A DNA stretch of 64,000 bases from Parelaphostrongylus tenuis (GCA_019055375.1 JAHQIW010000094.1:80643-144642); one strand, 5' to 3'; counted from the stretch's first letter, positions 12,001 through 23,639 are shown. Numbers and translations: made by a program. Notes: a model not told the origin generated them from the sequence alone.

Positions 12001-12948
12001 GTGAGCTTTATGCTTTTCCTTTTGTAATCTGTAAGGTGCAAGCGATGTCTTAAAAAATTTGTTTAGTCCTTCGTGCCCAGTGTCAGATTCAAACATCGAT
12101 CTGCTCTAAATCTTTACGCAAAATTACTACGTGGATGTGTTGTTTATATTGACATCAATTCAAGAATTCTTAAGGCATCAGTGGATTGTAAAGCTATGTA
12201 GACCACTTGCTCCTTTAAATGAAATTTAGGTGTTACGAATTTATTATTTTTTTTTATGACCTGTCATCACATCTACCAAAGAGATTCCAACTTTTCCTCC
12301 ATTTTACTCGTTTTCCGCTTTCATCGTCCACGAGGTCCTCGATTTGTGAACACCCGGAAGGACTGGCCGCGGATTTAAAGCCACTTCATCTTTCCCGAGT
12401 TTTACTCGTATCTCAGCACTCTTGTGGTTATATTTCTTACCGCACCCTAACTTTGAAATAAAAATTTAGGCAGTGAATATACATTTGAACATTGCGATTT
12501 CAATCATGACTTCAGCCGAGATCACTCTCGATGACGGGTCATTGCTGACTGGCAGCCACCGAATAAGCTAACACACGGCTGACAGAGAAGTAATTAGAAC
12601 ATCGATGGTGTAGAAATTAGAAACCCAAGGGAAGGGTAATCGTGCGTTTAAAACACCTAATGACCCAAGTTTTGCTGCTTTGTTGGTACTCTCTTCAACT
12701 AATTTGTTTGGGCAGCTGCGTATGAATTTCGCTCTTTTTGTTAGTATTGTAAAAAGCTAGTCGACGAGACTCACTTCAAAAGATGAAGGTAGTCCGGTTA
12801 AGCGTTCTCATGAATTGCAGGAAAGGTTTTGGGCACGGGGTCGAATAAACACTTTACGTATCGATGAAGAGCATTGCTAACCACTCCGCTATGACCCCGA
12901 GTATCACAAAAAATAGTAATTATCAAATATTTATATTGGGAGTTTCAG

Positions 12949-13109
12949 GTAGGAGTGTTTGGGTTGATCTCAAACTGCACCGCTATATTAGCATTGCGGA
13001 CCAATTCGGCGCTCCATAGCTCATTCGGTCTGCTGTGTTTATCGCACAGCATTGCCAACGCTGGTGTTCTACTCATATTTGTCTTCTGGATCACATCGAC
13101 TATATTTCC
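12949..13109 (+). pseudogene. Copy 1 exon 2 (TM1-TM2)
   Basis: Lies between agtttcag and gtaagtgc, 161 bases, open. It encodes VGVFGLISN through SFGLLCLSHSIANAGVL to FVFWIT. The Leu-Cys-Leu-Ser-His-Ser-Ile-Ala run is the srx-like hallmark and is the same in copy 2. Confidence 0.85.
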
Positions 13110-13830
13110 GTAAGTGCTGAAAGTTTTTCATCCAAAAGTTTCACATTATTGGTTGCCTTAAGTGTAAACTAAGACTCTCTATGACTTGGTTTTAGCCAAA
13201 TTCAAGGCAATTCCATTGTTTTTCCTTTTCCAATGTTTCCGAATAAAACATAAAAATTTTGTAGTAGAAAATAAAAATGGCTGCAAAATAGATGCATAAG
13301 CTAAGATAATTTTAGGCTCAAAAGAACACCCTTAAGGTTGCTTCTGAAAAACCAACCATCTTTATTTTCTTCCGCTCAAAACATTCTCTCCTCATGGAAA
13401 GCCTTAAAACATTTGTACTTTTCAAAAGTTTACCAAGATCGTTTCTCAAGTAGGGCAGCCCATGAATAAAACAGGTAGAACTTTTTTTGTAATTTGGATA
13501 TTAAAATTTAATGACATCGAGTACGAATTTCTATAGTGGAGGCCATCTTCAAAACAAAAATTAGGAAGTAGGATTTCCTCAATTATTCGCTAAATCAGTG
13601 ATTCCTTGAGGTTAATCAAAGGTCGTTTGGAAATAGGTCTCGAAATTTTCTGCATAATGTGGTAGAACCAACAAACGAATGCGGAAACACAGTGAAGTCA
13701 TCAGCTTCCTCTGGATAAGACTACTTTTTTGGATTATGCATGTTACAATGAAGAAATATGCGACATTGTTTTCAAATACGAATACAAAAACAAAATAGCA
13801 CACAACGGTATAAAGCATCATCAGTTCCAG

Positions 13831-14054
13831 CAAAAACGTGATAGCTGGCAATTTGTCGGACAAACTATTCGGTATGGTGGGTATCATGCTGTGGAATGTA
13901 TGCGTCTACTCTCACCTCGCCATCGCCTTCAACAGATTCATCGCCATCACGCAGCCTTTACGAGCCTCCGTGATGCTAACCGTGAAGAACACGTCTATTG
14001 TCGTTCTATTTTGCTGGATGCTCGCTTTCTTCCACATAATACCTTACTTTTGGA
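13831..14054 (+). pseudogene. Copy 1 exon 3 (TM3-TM4)
   Basis: Lies between cagttccag and gtaagc, 224 bases, open. It encodes KLFGMVGIMLWNVCVYSHLA, then NRFIAI (the position of the DRY-like motif at the end of TM3), then NTSIVVLFCWMLAFFHIIPYFW (quoted across TM4). Length and phases equal copy 2 exon 3. Confidence 0.85.
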
Positions 14055-14222
14055 GTAAGCTTTGCATTATTAGCAGTTCATAGAACTAATGATATAATAA
14101 TTCTAATGAATTTATAAAAACTGATTGATTATGTACTGTGCATGATAAAGCCTAGTGAATCGAGACTGATTTCGCAGTATCCTGAGAGAATGGTTTAAAT
14201 CTTTTCGATTTTTGGGATGTCA

Positions 14223-14270
14223 GCGCTTACATACGTTTCGGCGATCTCGCGCGCCTCATCACAGCCACAC
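14223..14270 (-). ncRNA. Hammerhead-like motif, minus arm
   Basis: In minus sense it shows GTGATGA (the consensus starts with C), a GGCG/CGCC stem II, GAAAC, and a two-bp stem III closed by GTAT with A at the cleavage position. Stem I keeps only about three pairs (GCT/AGC). It is a partner of 14512-14558. Confidence 0.5.
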
Positions 14271-14511
14271 ACCTCGCCATTTATCTCTGTAAATAGTAGA
14301 GAATGGGTTACAAAAGTAACAACAATAATAAGGAAAAGTAACGAAAATAACAGAGACAATATTAAAAACAGTCGATTGAAAGGCAGTGTTTATATTATGA
14401 TAACAGCCGCAACTCATCGACGGAAAAATGGTCAAGAGAACATTTTGCGTTGTCTGGACCTAGCATATTCTTCCATTCCACTACTACCGCTATAGGTGAC
14501 TGGTAGGGTAC

Positions 14512-14558
14512 GTGGCTCTGATGAGGCGGGTGAGATCGCCTAAACGTACTTAAGCCAC
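14512..14558 (+). ncRNA. Hammerhead-like motif, plus arm
   Basis: Shows stem I GTGGCT/AGCCAC (six perfect pairs), the full CTGATGA core at 14518-14524, a GGCG/CGCC stem II, then TAAAC instead of GAAAC. The loss of the invariant G suggests it no longer cleaves. It lies in the sense strand of receptor copy 1, intron 3. Confidence 0.6.
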
Positions 14559-14765
14559 TAACATGGCAGACCTCGGTAAGGCTTAGAAGAGTCTTCCAGA
14601 AAATATCCAAGTTTTATGACGAGTTTTTTGAAGCAATCGATTGAAAGACGATTTTGCAATGGTTTTATTAGATAACTATAACTGTCCACAATAGATCAAA
14701 AACGTTTGAATTCAAACGAAAGTTTTGTGACATCTCATGCCCATAGTATGACGGTCTTCGTTAAG

Positions 14766-14937
14766 CCAACACATGTTTCATTTTATTCGATACAACGACA
14801 TGGCTGCTGACGTTCTCAAGCACCCCGTGTGGATATTTCATTTCCGTGGTCACCGATTTCTACATTGCATGGTCGTTTTTATCACTATACTTCTGCTCGA
14901 TTGCACCACATTAATCTGCCTGAAAGTGAAAGACGCG
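14766..14937 (+). pseudogene. Copy 1 exon 4 (extracellular loop 2 and TM5), frameshifted
   Basis: The first frame reads CFILFDTTTW...CGYFISVVTDFYIA. From about 14870 the match continues in another frame as VVFITILLLDCTTLICL. Copy 2 exon 4 (40473-40642) keeps both halves in one frame. Counting residues shows that one base is missing at the TG of 14870-14871. The donor is gttagc, the same position as in copy 2. Confidence 0.8.
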
Positions 14938-15196
14938 GTTAGCGAAAAGTCATTCAATTACGACGACCTCTTCTAACATTGCTAGGTGTAAACAGTCCTG
15001 AAGTATGGCATAACAGAAAGCCATTCACTCAATGTGTATCGAAAGGTCTGACATTAAGAAAACAATGTGAGTATAATATTGACGTAGACTACTCAACTAC
15101 GTTGACTGCGTGCTCAAATAATACCAAAAATTACATAAAGATGAAACTCTCTATCATTTAACCGCTTCTAAAGGTAATGCGAACATTTCAAATATA

Positions 15197-15304
15197 CCCT
15201 TTGATGTAGAGTGATGTGCAAAACTTTCGCGTCAGGCGGGACTCAAATCCACATCTCAATTTATCCGGGAGAGAAAGTTTTGCACATCATTCTGCATCAA
15301 AGGG
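15197..15304. repeat. Short palindrome, deleted copy of family T
   Basis: The outer 30 bases on each side are reverse complements (ccctttgatgtagagtgatg against its partner ending at 15304), with the gcgtcaggcgggactcaaat head retained on the left only. It is an internally deleted form of the 201-426 element, sitting in intron 4 of receptor copy 1. Confidence 0.6.
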
Positions 15305-16229
15305 CGCATAAAGGTAGTTTTTTTCCTCCAATTAGTTTTCGCTATATTTCGTGGCATGTTTTTTGAATATCACATTATGTGGAATGCACCAAAGGATTTC
15401 TATCCCAGAACAAGGTCGTATCATCGGAAAAGAAATCAATATCCTCAGCTTTTTCTACAGCTCTGACATTCTCAGAACTCTGCGTAAAGGTATCTTTTTT
15501 TGCAAAGCATGGCATCTCAATAAAACTGCTCTCAGATCTGATCAATCTTTTGTAAATGATGTGAAGTCAAGCATCAGATAGTAACACCTTGAGCAGCTTC
15601 CAAAATGCTCATAAAACATCCACAACACCATAGACATTTAGGAGCGTAGTGAATATTGATGGGCAGGTCAGACTTTTGCTAATAGTTGCAGTAGATGCGA
15701 GCTTTTTTTTTATAAATTCACATATAACAAGGATGCTGAGTTACGTAAAATAGTCTAAGTGGGCTCCGAGCCCGTGTTTGTAATTTCCGAATGCTCAGCA
15801 CTATCCAACAACCCAAGCGTAAAGGATGATCGCTGGTGGACTCTGCCATGATAGATACTAGTCAGTGAAGAGGAAGTTAAAAACATTATTGTCACTACAT
15901 CGATGTAAGATCGAGTCGACGGATCAGTGTATGATACTGTGTAATTATGAGACTTTTTCACGGCAGTCTGAATTGAATAGTGCTAAATTAGAAATTCGTT
16001 TTGTAAAAGGGCAGTGTTTTTGTTGTAAAATTTCGCACAAAGTCTTTCATCTCTTTATTGCAGGGGCCACAATGTATCCGATCAAGAACGTTACACTTAT
16101 ACGGTTTTTTATGACGGTTTGAATTGAAAGCTGGTAGACTAGGCGTTAGTCATTGATAAATCAGTGGCTCTGTTGTAATATTTCGTACAAATTGTACATC
16201 AGTTTTTAATGTAGGGAATGCAGTCTCAG

Positions 16230-16298
16230 AACCATAGTTGTATCCACCTAGATATTACTCAACGGAAAACGCGAATGGAGAATCGCTTTTTTAAGCAG
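16230..16298 (+). pseudogene. Copy 1 exon 5 (third intracellular loop)
   Basis: Lies after cagtctcag and before gtaaaac, 69 bases (23 codons), phase 0 on both sides. It ends QRKTRMENRFFKQ. The Arg-Phe-Phe-Lys-Gln ending is shared with copy 2. Confidence 0.75.
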
Positions 16299-16388
16299 GT
16301 AAAACTATTAACAACCACCTAAATAGATGAATGCTCTGCAAAACAGAGATTAGAAATTATTGAAACATTTCTATGATATTTGTTTCAG

Positions 16389-16519
16389 GCACTGTGTGAA
16401 AATGCGCTATTTATGTTACAACATATTAGCTTTCATTGCATTGTTCCTCTTATTGAAAATCGTTGAGCTCTATTCATCGCTGGTACAGTTCTATGCGAGC
16501 TGTTTCATTCGTTGGATGG
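16389..16519 (+). pseudogene. Copy 1 exon 6 (TM6-TM7) with premature TGA
   Basis: Lies after tttgtttcag and before gtaagc, 131 bases, the same length as copy 2 exon 6. It reads ALCENALFMLQHISFHC, then PLIENR, then TGA at 16464-16466, then ALFIAGTVLCELFHSLDG. Copy 2 has Trp (TGG) at the TGA position. Confidence 0.8.
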
Positions 16520-17131
16520 GTAAGCGCGATACTAATATTATCCACAGCATGGTGTATAAGAATATATAGCTAGCTGATGATGTTTATGAAAGAAGAACGA
16601 CCAGAGTATTCCATTGCAAAAATGATATGAAAGGAGTATATGGAACGCCTATAAATCTTCGTTAACTGCTTAGCGACTCCTTAATTGGGCGTTGAACTGT
16701 CTTTCTGTCCTTCAATCATTTGCTGCTTTCAGCGGGCGGTTGCCCACATAGTAAGGTTACGTCAACGTTTTTTCGATGGATTTCCCAGAAATTTCTTTTG
16801 TATTACAGTTTTATTCAGGCTTTTCAATTTAGAATCATGTCATTGCCAAAGGACTGTGATGTGTTAAAGAATAACCAAGTAGCTTGATCCAGGGGTGGGG
16901 GGAGGGGGGGTATAAATTAGCACGCGCACCGCAGGTTAATTAATTGAGAATCAAAACAGATCAGCGCCAGTTACGCTTGGTTATGCTTTACGAATAGATC
17001 GAGACGAAGTGTGAGCAAGACTACCGAGAATACCACGGCTATGTTTAGGCTGGACTATCGTTTGCTAATGCATTGATCCATTAGCATCGTTTCTGATGAC
17101 TTGAGATTCGGAAAGTGCAAGTCGGCGCTAA

Positions 17132-17432
17132 GCGCACGTGGCGCAGTGGTCAGAGGTGCTCTGCGTCGCACACGAGGTCAATGTTTCAATTTCGCGCTCA
17201 TGGCTCACCAAGACGTCCATCCCTCCAGGGTCGGTAAATGGGTGCCAAATTAGTCGTAGACTTGTCTGAGAAGCAGCAGCATTGATTCGGTTCAGCGGGA
17301 GGCCACCTGGAGTCATTGTAAAGGTTGTAAAGGCCAATATGCATTCAATCACCTCAGACGAAGTTATAAATTGAAGACTATTGCATGGCGCATCCCTCAG
17401 GGAATGATTAATGCCGAAAGCGTTATACTATC
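17132..17432 (+). mobile_element. tRNA-derived SINE, copy 1
   Basis: The head resembles a tRNA: A box cgtggcgcagtggtcagagg at about 17139-17158, and a decayed B box near 17185-17200. It is followed by a body of about 200 bases with catccctccagggtcggtaa and ttcagcgggaggccacc, ending near catggcgcatccctcaggga and gattaatgccgaaagcg. It is about 80% similar by eye to the copy at 56905-57215. Pol III transcription is inferred from the boxes. It lies in the last intron of receptor copy 1. Confidence 0.75.
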
Positions 17433-17539
17433 CTTATTACTATCATTCTGATTGTAAGTCACCCATTAGACTGTTTCAACGAAGGCGATAAGAGCTGTCA
17501 AATTCAATCTCGCTCTGGCGGCAGTCACCTTTGACGAAT

Positions 17540-18260
17540 AAGTTTGCTCTACTAGCTGGAAGTATATTTGAATTCTAGTTCGGGAAATTGGAGAAGACAC
17601 TTGAGTGCGACCGTAGCACTATCGCTCGGCGTCAAAATGAAATGGGCTACCGCAAGCTGACGCCTCGACGGACACCTCACTGTGTTGAGCTACCACGACT
17701 GCGCTGCATCTGTAACCATCTACTAAAGTGCTCGGCTGCTACCAGCACTTTTCTGGATATTAGCTTCGAGGGTACTGCGAGAGCAACACTCGCCATGCCT
17801 TTGGCTGCCACGTGGCAAAGAACCACCTGCTCAATCAAATGCCAAGTTCCATTGTCAAAAGATTATGCTCTTGGTTTTATGAGACTGGCACGACCTGTTG
17901 CTTTGAGATTTGCTTGACGACAAGCGGACAATCAGTGCGACCTCTACGGGGAACAACTCCGGAGATTGACCGCAATAGCGCAAAGGTAGCGCCCGAAACC
18001 ACTCAGTGTTGCACTTGTTCAAGATAACACTCGACTCACATTGTAAAGTCGATTCGCCACATTTTGGTAAACGACATGGATTTGTACACTACATCCATCT
18101 CTTAGTCCTGATGTTGCATCATCGCACTACTACCTTCTATTGGCCTTGGAACAGGATCTGTAGGAGAAAATTGAAACTACAACCAGCTCGAAAGTGACCT
18201 GACCGACTGTTTGAATCACCATTATCATTATTCTCGAGAGGACGGCATCCAATCTCTACC
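17540..18260 (+). pseudogene. Mariner-type transposase relic
   Basis: Broken plus frames read LECDRSTIARRQNEMGYRKL (17597-17656; second HTH and linker), then NPLLNQMPSSIVKRLCSWFY-like text (17815-17880), where other mariners have the W-D-x-x-G block, and finally a decayed leucine-rich end (18090-18180). No intact catalytic triad is present. It lies in intron 6 of receptor copy 1. Confidence 0.6.
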
Positions 18261-19199
18261 CAGCAAATGTTTGCATATCACTGATCACGATGGTGACTGC
18301 ACTATTAATAAGTTAATTTTTTCATATAAGTTACAATCAATAAAAGTGTCAAAATGCGAAGGAAATTATGGGGTAACTCAATAGATAGTTTTTCCCTTCT
18401 TATTGGCATCGCTTATAATGACGGTTAGTGGTTTGTTGCAATCGTCGAGATTTTTTCACCCACAAGGGCTTTGTAGGTGTATCTTAAGCTTGGGAACTTG
18501 AACCTATATGTGCTCAATAACATTACTAAAAGCAACGACATAAGAAATGGCATCAATGAGGAGCGAGTACGCAATACGATGATCAGTTGTCACATGATGA
18601 TAGCAAAGAGTAAATTACGTTGAAAACTGAACTATGAGTATGCAATATAAGTAGTTGTCATATGGAGGGAGTAAAGAGCGTGAACTACGGTGAGTGCTGA
18701 ACTGCGGTATAGCGTGGGTTACGGTGAAGAGTAAGCAACGGTAGATCGAAGTTTGCGTTTTATTGCAGCATCGATAACACAGGGGATAAGCCGACTTTGT
18801 CGCCATCGCTGTTGTTTGTGTTCGCTGAACAAACAGCGCGCAAAGTGGTGAAATTGGAACAAAACTTGATTTAAAAAGCTGTTCTTGTCAAAAAATTTGA
18901 ACTCAGCTTTGGCATTGAATGCCGCACTGTAATCGCTAAATTTTCTTTCAGCGTCCAAACAAAAAATATTAGACATTTTCTAGATTTCGTACAAACCTTA
19001 TTTATCTTTTGTTAAATTATTCCATCAATTGGTGCATGGTAATATGACAAGGTAAACTCTATATCATGGAAATGCTGGCATACTACTGTTGGAAGGAAAG
19101 CTCTGGTGGCACTATAAAAAGCATAATATAACCCCCCTTGCATAAAATGGGGATATTACAATTTCTTATGAGGGACTTCCCATTGAAAGCCTAGATATT

Positions 19200-20240
19200 A
19201 TTTGTCTTTGATCGTCACTTTGTTACAGCCTCCGCCGCGTTCAACGATACAATTGAAAGATGTGTTTCATTGCGTCGTCATTTGAGAAAGGATCTTTTAC
19301 AGCGATATGCAATCGATGAAATCAAGGAAGTTGAAGGAGAAGGCACAATTAGCAAATCTGCTGCTAGGCGCTGTTTACAATGCTTTAAAGCTGGAGATTT
19401 TGACCTTGAAGACAAGCCTTGTTCAGAACGTCCAACAAAGGTGAACAATGGAGATTTGATTACTGCGCTGGAAGATGAACCGTCGCCAAGTGCTTGCAGC
19501 TTGGCAAGCGAGCTTGATAATTCTCATTCAACTGTGCTAACTCATATTTACCAGCTTAACTTTGTCCTCAAAAAGCCACGACAAGATTCGTGCAAACTCA
19601 TTGCAGCACAAGCCGCCAAACGAGTCGAAGTTAGTCTCCATGTGCTCAACAATCCACCGAAATGACCGATTTTGAAGGCGCACTGTGACATCGGACGATA
19701 AGTGAGTGTACCTGGCCAACCACAGTCCGAGACAAATACTGGGTTCACAAAAGTGTCAAGCTATGCCGTCAGTCCCGAAGCACAATCAATCTGGCAATAA
19801 GGTTATAATTTGTGTTTGATAAAATTTTGGAAGTCGTGCATTTAAAGCTGGTTTCGGACAGCAATTTCATCGACGCCGAAATTTATTGTTCTCAGTAAAG
19901 GTTGAGTCTGCGACAAGCTTAAAAAGAGATACACGGCTTTAGCCAAGCCAGTGGCGTCTTGATGGAGCAACACAATACCAGGCCGCACACTGCCGTGAAG
20001 ATCAAAGACAAGTCTGATGAAGTGGACAGAGTCGAGATTCTGCCGCATCCCGCCTACAATTCAGATTGCGCTCCATCCGAGTTTGGCCTTTTGTCATCAA
20101 TGCAATACCTTCTGATGGTTTGCCAATTCAAATCGTTCGACCAAGTTGAAGAAGCATTGTCGAGAGTTCTGACTGATGTCGAAGGAATAGTACTTTGAAC
20201 AGATTCAAAACTTGGGGGAACGACGGCAGAAAGTCGTAGA
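19200..20240 (+). pseudogene. Mariner-type transposase relic (SETMAR-like)
   Basis: An N-terminal frame at 19270-19665 encodes AARRCLQCFKAGDFDLEDKP and a typical mariner helix-turn-helix linker with STVLTHIYQL. The middle (19665-19950) is broken by stops. A C-terminal frame at 19960-20198 encodes QHNTRPHTAVKIKD (mariner H-D-N-A-R-P-H-T block with Gln-His-Asn for His-Asp-Asn, so a catalytic Asp is lost) and LPHPAYNSDCAPSEFGLL (the second Asp block). It is inactive. It is better preserved than the other mariner copies here and lies in intron 6 of receptor copy 1. Confidence 0.8.
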
Positions 20241-20861
20241 AAAACGATGGTCTTTATTTTAAAGACTAGTTATCTTCGCTTTTGTTTGGAAGTCATGTAC
20301 AAATTTTCAATTTCTTACAAGTCTCCCAGAACTTCCTTTCCTGCCTAGTATAAGCAAAGTTTGAAACATTGGGACGCCTCCATACCAACGTCTACGACTT
20401 TAAGAAACTCAAAGCCATGCAGCAAAAGTCACTCAATTCGTCGTAAAGGACCGGTCTTAAGTTGGTCGTGGGCATGAAATATACTGGACAGTAGACAGAA
20501 GGCTATGTCATTCATAGCCATCTTTACAACTATGTACGATCGTTCAATAGTTTTTATGCATGAAATAATGCATTGACAGAATTTTTATGACATTCCGAGT
20601 CAAACACTGTTAGGTTGCAAACTCTTCGTAAGATTCGGATATTTTTTGTTTCAAAGTTTATAACTTTTGTGCTAGAGAGAGAACGGCCTTTCAAAATTAA
20701 GTAGTATCTGCTCAGATATCGTCCAACGAAAAAGAACAGATGGAAGATAGCTTCTTCATACATTTCAAACTGCGTCCACGTCTTTAAACGATAATTCTAT
20801 TTAGAGTGGCAAATGATGATGCTTGAGGATAAAAAGTCATTAAGAAGTAGCTACATTGCAG

Positions 20862-20973
20862 GCTCATCGTTGTGCTGTTCCACTTTCGTCTCTCTTATCA
20901 CGCTGTCAAGAGGTCTCGCATTGCTCCGCCAGAGGTAGACAGACGTCACGTTGCTATCCCGAAAGCACAGTGA
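20862..20973 (+). pseudogene. Copy 1 exon 7 (end of TM7, cytoplasmic tail)
   Basis: Lies after cattgcag in phase 2, with a first codon split as GG|G. It reads LIVVLFHFRLSYHAVKRSR, then a basic/polar tail ending IPKAQ and TGA. Copy 2 exon 7 (45050-45098) is homologous (FVVVLFHFRLSRISI) but stops after 15 residues. Confidence 0.8.
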
Positions 20974-21399
20974 TTTCAAGCTTCTACTCTTCGTATTGTT
21001 TACGATGCCAAAGTGCGTTTTTGGTTAAATTAATTAAATCTTTCAACGAACTACAACATTTGCAAGTAGCGAGTTCAGCCACTATATGATAACCGCTGCC
21101 ACTTCTTTGATCATTCCGCCTGGATGAAAGGAAGACTTCCTGATTTTGAAATTCTTGGTGCGATTTTCGTATTACCTCTGCACACCATCATGAATCGTGT
21201 GATGACTTTTTTTTGTGGATCGTAGCGATTACACCAAATTTATTATGCAGAAGCAAATAAAAGTGCTTAGCAACACCATTCTAGCTAGTATGCTCCATCA
21301 GCCTGATCACATTTCTACCGTCTCTCAGACAGCAAATCAATACCGCGCTCATAGAACACGCCATCTTTGTACTGCAAAGTAGGTTATGAATTCTCGATA

Positions 21400-21900
21400 C
21401 AAATGATTGTGTGTTTCAGAACTCCTTGTTTTAGAGGAAGTGCTCCAGCGACCTGGAAAGGTGATAGTCAGGCGACGATATGTCAAGACTGCACATCGGA
21501 TGATCTAGCTATTCCCACAGCAGCTTCGCGTTAACTTTTTCTTTGTCAGTTTGAAGAATGGCAACTTCGCGTTGTCTTAAAGCAGGATGAGATTGCCGCG
21601 ACGTCAGACGTGATACGGGCCCGATTGTAGGGGTCCAGGTGCTTCAATATTCTGTTGATTGCCTCACAACACAGTCAAAGTCCACTCCGTGATAGTCAAG
21701 GTCGGATCCTCTTCACTTGCTTCTATGACGGCTTTTTTGATCAACTTCGCGTGGAATGTCCGGAGCGCACCTGGTCCTCCAAATTGGTTTTGCCGGCGAG
21801 AAACTCAGTTAAAAAACCGAGGACCGTTACTTGGACACAAATCGCCGAGCCTATGCACATCTGATGTTTTCGGGGGCGCTTTTTGACCGCGTCTCAGTTC
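21400..21900 (-). pseudogene. Mariner-type transposase relic with internal deletion
   Basis: In minus sense, 21690-21820 encodes KKAVIEASEEDPTLTI (mariner HTH region), and 21420-21600 encodes fragments matching NAKLPFFKLTKK and SPDYHLSRSLEHFL (C-terminal catalytic block). The central part is missing and stops interrupt the rest. Confidence 0.6.
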
Positions 21901-22775
21901 ATATTGTACAGCAGTAAACTGTGAGAAAGACTTCGTTGAACTGCCGTAATGCGGATAGTATCGCCAAATTTGGTGCCAAAAGATTACTCAGAAATTTCCG
22001 CCCAAAGCGGTATTGATTATTGTCTGAGAGATGGCAGAGATTTATTCAGGCTTAAGACGCATACTTAGAATAGTGTTGTTAGGCAATTTCAAATACTTTT
22101 AGTGGATCAATTCGGTCTTTATTGCTCTAGCGCTAAGACTTGTGAGAAGACCTAATATTATGCAGCAGCTTGAATATTCAGGCCTGTGTTTGAGAATGGG
22201 AATGCGTCTTATTTTTAAAAGCATGCATTTTAATTTTGTACCTACTACATTTCTCTCAAACTTGTCATCTTTTTTCATGGAAGTTTTACAGCCTCTGATC
22301 GAGTAGACTGTTTTTTCAGCTAAGGGATGGTCAAGTTAGAGCGTTTCACTTGTACTCCACAATACTAAAATGAGCGTCAAATGAATTTTTTGTATAATGA
22401 TTGCATTGTTCTTCATCAAACATAGATACGGGTGACATCTCTGGAGGAAATGCACGACAGACTCTCATGCTGACATGATACTCAAAGCTAGCCACCATGG
22501 CTTATGCAAATAAGCACAGACAATATAAATTTCTGGAACCTACTTGCTTGCGTCGGCAAAAACTATCAAGGAACCTATGAAGATAAAAATGGGGGAAAAC
22601 GCGCGCGTAATATCGTCCATAAAAACGAAGAGGAAATCTATCTCATTATTATTTGAGCCAAAATGTCATGTGGTCCGTTGATGGGCACTTCTACAATCCG
22701 ATACACGTGTGTGGCATTGAAGAGAAAATCAAGAGTACCGAAAATGTCTAGAGAATTGCGTGTTTGAGCAAAAAC
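21900..22775. other. No supported gene
   Basis: No coding or RNA signal was recognised between the mariner relic and the tRNA-like head. Confidence 0.4.
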
Positions 22776-22779
22776 ATGG

Positions 22780-22850
22780 CCTCTAGCGGGAATCAAACCC
22801 GCGTTTCATCCTATTCGGGGACGCGTGCTCTACCACTACATTACAACGAA
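22780..22850 (-). repeat. tRNA-like head (family T related)
   Basis: Minus sense: tgtagtggtagagcacgcg (A-box-like), then cgcgggtttgattcccgc (T-arm with B box) and a partial acceptor side. The anticodon arm does not fold and there is no matching 5' acceptor strand, so this is a tRNA-derived repeat head rather than a tRNA gene. Confidence 0.5.
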
Positions 22851-22854
22851 GTAG

Positions 22855-23635
22855 TAAAAATGCTACAAATTTCGAGTATTAGTAGCGAAAATAATAGTGA
22901 GTTCAATCGAATGTTAGGAGTTTTTTTTAGAAATATAACTCGTGCATAAAGGCGGAATGAAAGTGATAACAGTTCATGGTTTAATGATCAGTTTTTCTAC
23001 CGATCTAAGGTATATAGTCGTAATTTTCTACGGGATCAAAAGCAAAAGAAAGCAGAATAGCAAGATTTCTCATGCTTTATGTGCCCAAATGTATGCCTCC
23101 TTTCAGATGTTTAGCTTTCTGTGCTAACGGACTTGTCATGAAGGGAAATATTTCTGCTATTTGCAGAAGAAAATGTTTCTAGGAGTGTCCATAGCGATTT
23201 ACATCTGATTCGTTTTGTGTTCAATAATGTATTACAAAAAGTTAGACATCGCAACGACTTCTATCCGTGATTACATCCCGTATCACCAGTGAGTGCCACT
23301 ATGTACGTATGGTCATCGTAAACGCAAGCCAAAGAAATTAGGAAGACACATTTCTACTAGAAGTTAGCATTTAGAATGGAAAATATTTTACATACTGTCT
23401 ATTTTATATAAACCTGCGCGAGACTGGTACCTTCTTCAGAACGAGTGTCTAACGTTCCGGCAAGTTTGCGTTCCTCAGAAACTTGATGTTCATCCTACCA
23501 TATCTCATCATTGTGCTAATATTTCATATATATAGCATATTCAGTGCAAAAATCGGTTCCAATGTCTAGCATATAAAAGCTAGCCTTGGTTTTATGGTCG
23601 TTCACGTGTTCTCAGCAATCTTGGAATTTAGAACA
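22855..23635. other. No supported gene; possible PLE end relic at about 23430-23490
   Basis: The block aacgttccggcaagtttgcg (23452-23471) loosely matches the PLE terminal motif in minus sense. Otherwise nothing recognisable. Confidence 0.3.
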
Positions 23636-23639
23636 ATTT

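Larger units (their letters stand above)
14055..14765 (+). other. Copy 1 intron 3, carrying an inverted hammerhead pair
   Basis: The donor is gtaagc and the acceptor cttcgttaag, which lacks the usual TTTCAG. The intron contains facing hammerhead-like motifs at 14223-14270 (-) and 14512-14558 (+), described separately. Confidence 0.6.
11932..20973 (+). pseudogene. srx-like chemoreceptor (7TM GPCR) pseudogene, copy 1
   Basis: A seven-exon nematode chemoreceptor of the serpentine receptor class x type: 11932/11965-12000, 12949-13109, 13831-14054, 14766-14937, 16230-16298, 16389-16519 and 20862-20973. Intron phases 0,2,1,0,0,2 and the exon 2, 3, 5 and 6 lengths are the same as in copy 2 at 31131-45098. 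Exon 2 carries SFGLLCLSHSIANAGVL (TM1-TM2), exon 3 VYSHLAIAFNRFIAI (TM3-TM4), exon 4 CGYFIS and TM5, exon 6 TM6-TM7, and exon 7 the cytoplasmic tail. Family members are sensory-neuron plasma-membrane receptors, which is inferred here. Three defects are visible: ATA (11932) where copy 2 has ATG, a one-base loss near 14870 in exon 4, and TGA at 16464-16466 where copy 2 has TGG. Intron 6 is 4.3 kb and holds a SINE and two mariner relics. It is either a young pseudogene or carries assembly errors; the former is more likely given three lesions. Confidence 0.85.

Noticed and set aside
13729..14058. 109-codon plus frame over receptor copy 1 exon 3
   Set aside because: It is an out-of-frame shadow; the true frame is fixed by the splice sites, the phases and the match to copy 2.
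16464..16466. TGA read as selenocysteine in receptor copy 1
   Set aside because: The receptor family has no such residue, copy 2 has TGG, and the same gene has two other lesions.
17128..17352. Minus-strand frame of 74 codons (and its twin at 56870-57118)
   Set aside because: Antisense of the SINE; the resemblance between the two comes from the repeat, not from a protein.
22780..22850. Functional tRNA gene
   Set aside because: A and B boxes are present, but the anticodon arm and the 5' acceptor strand do not form; same repeat head occurs elsewhere.
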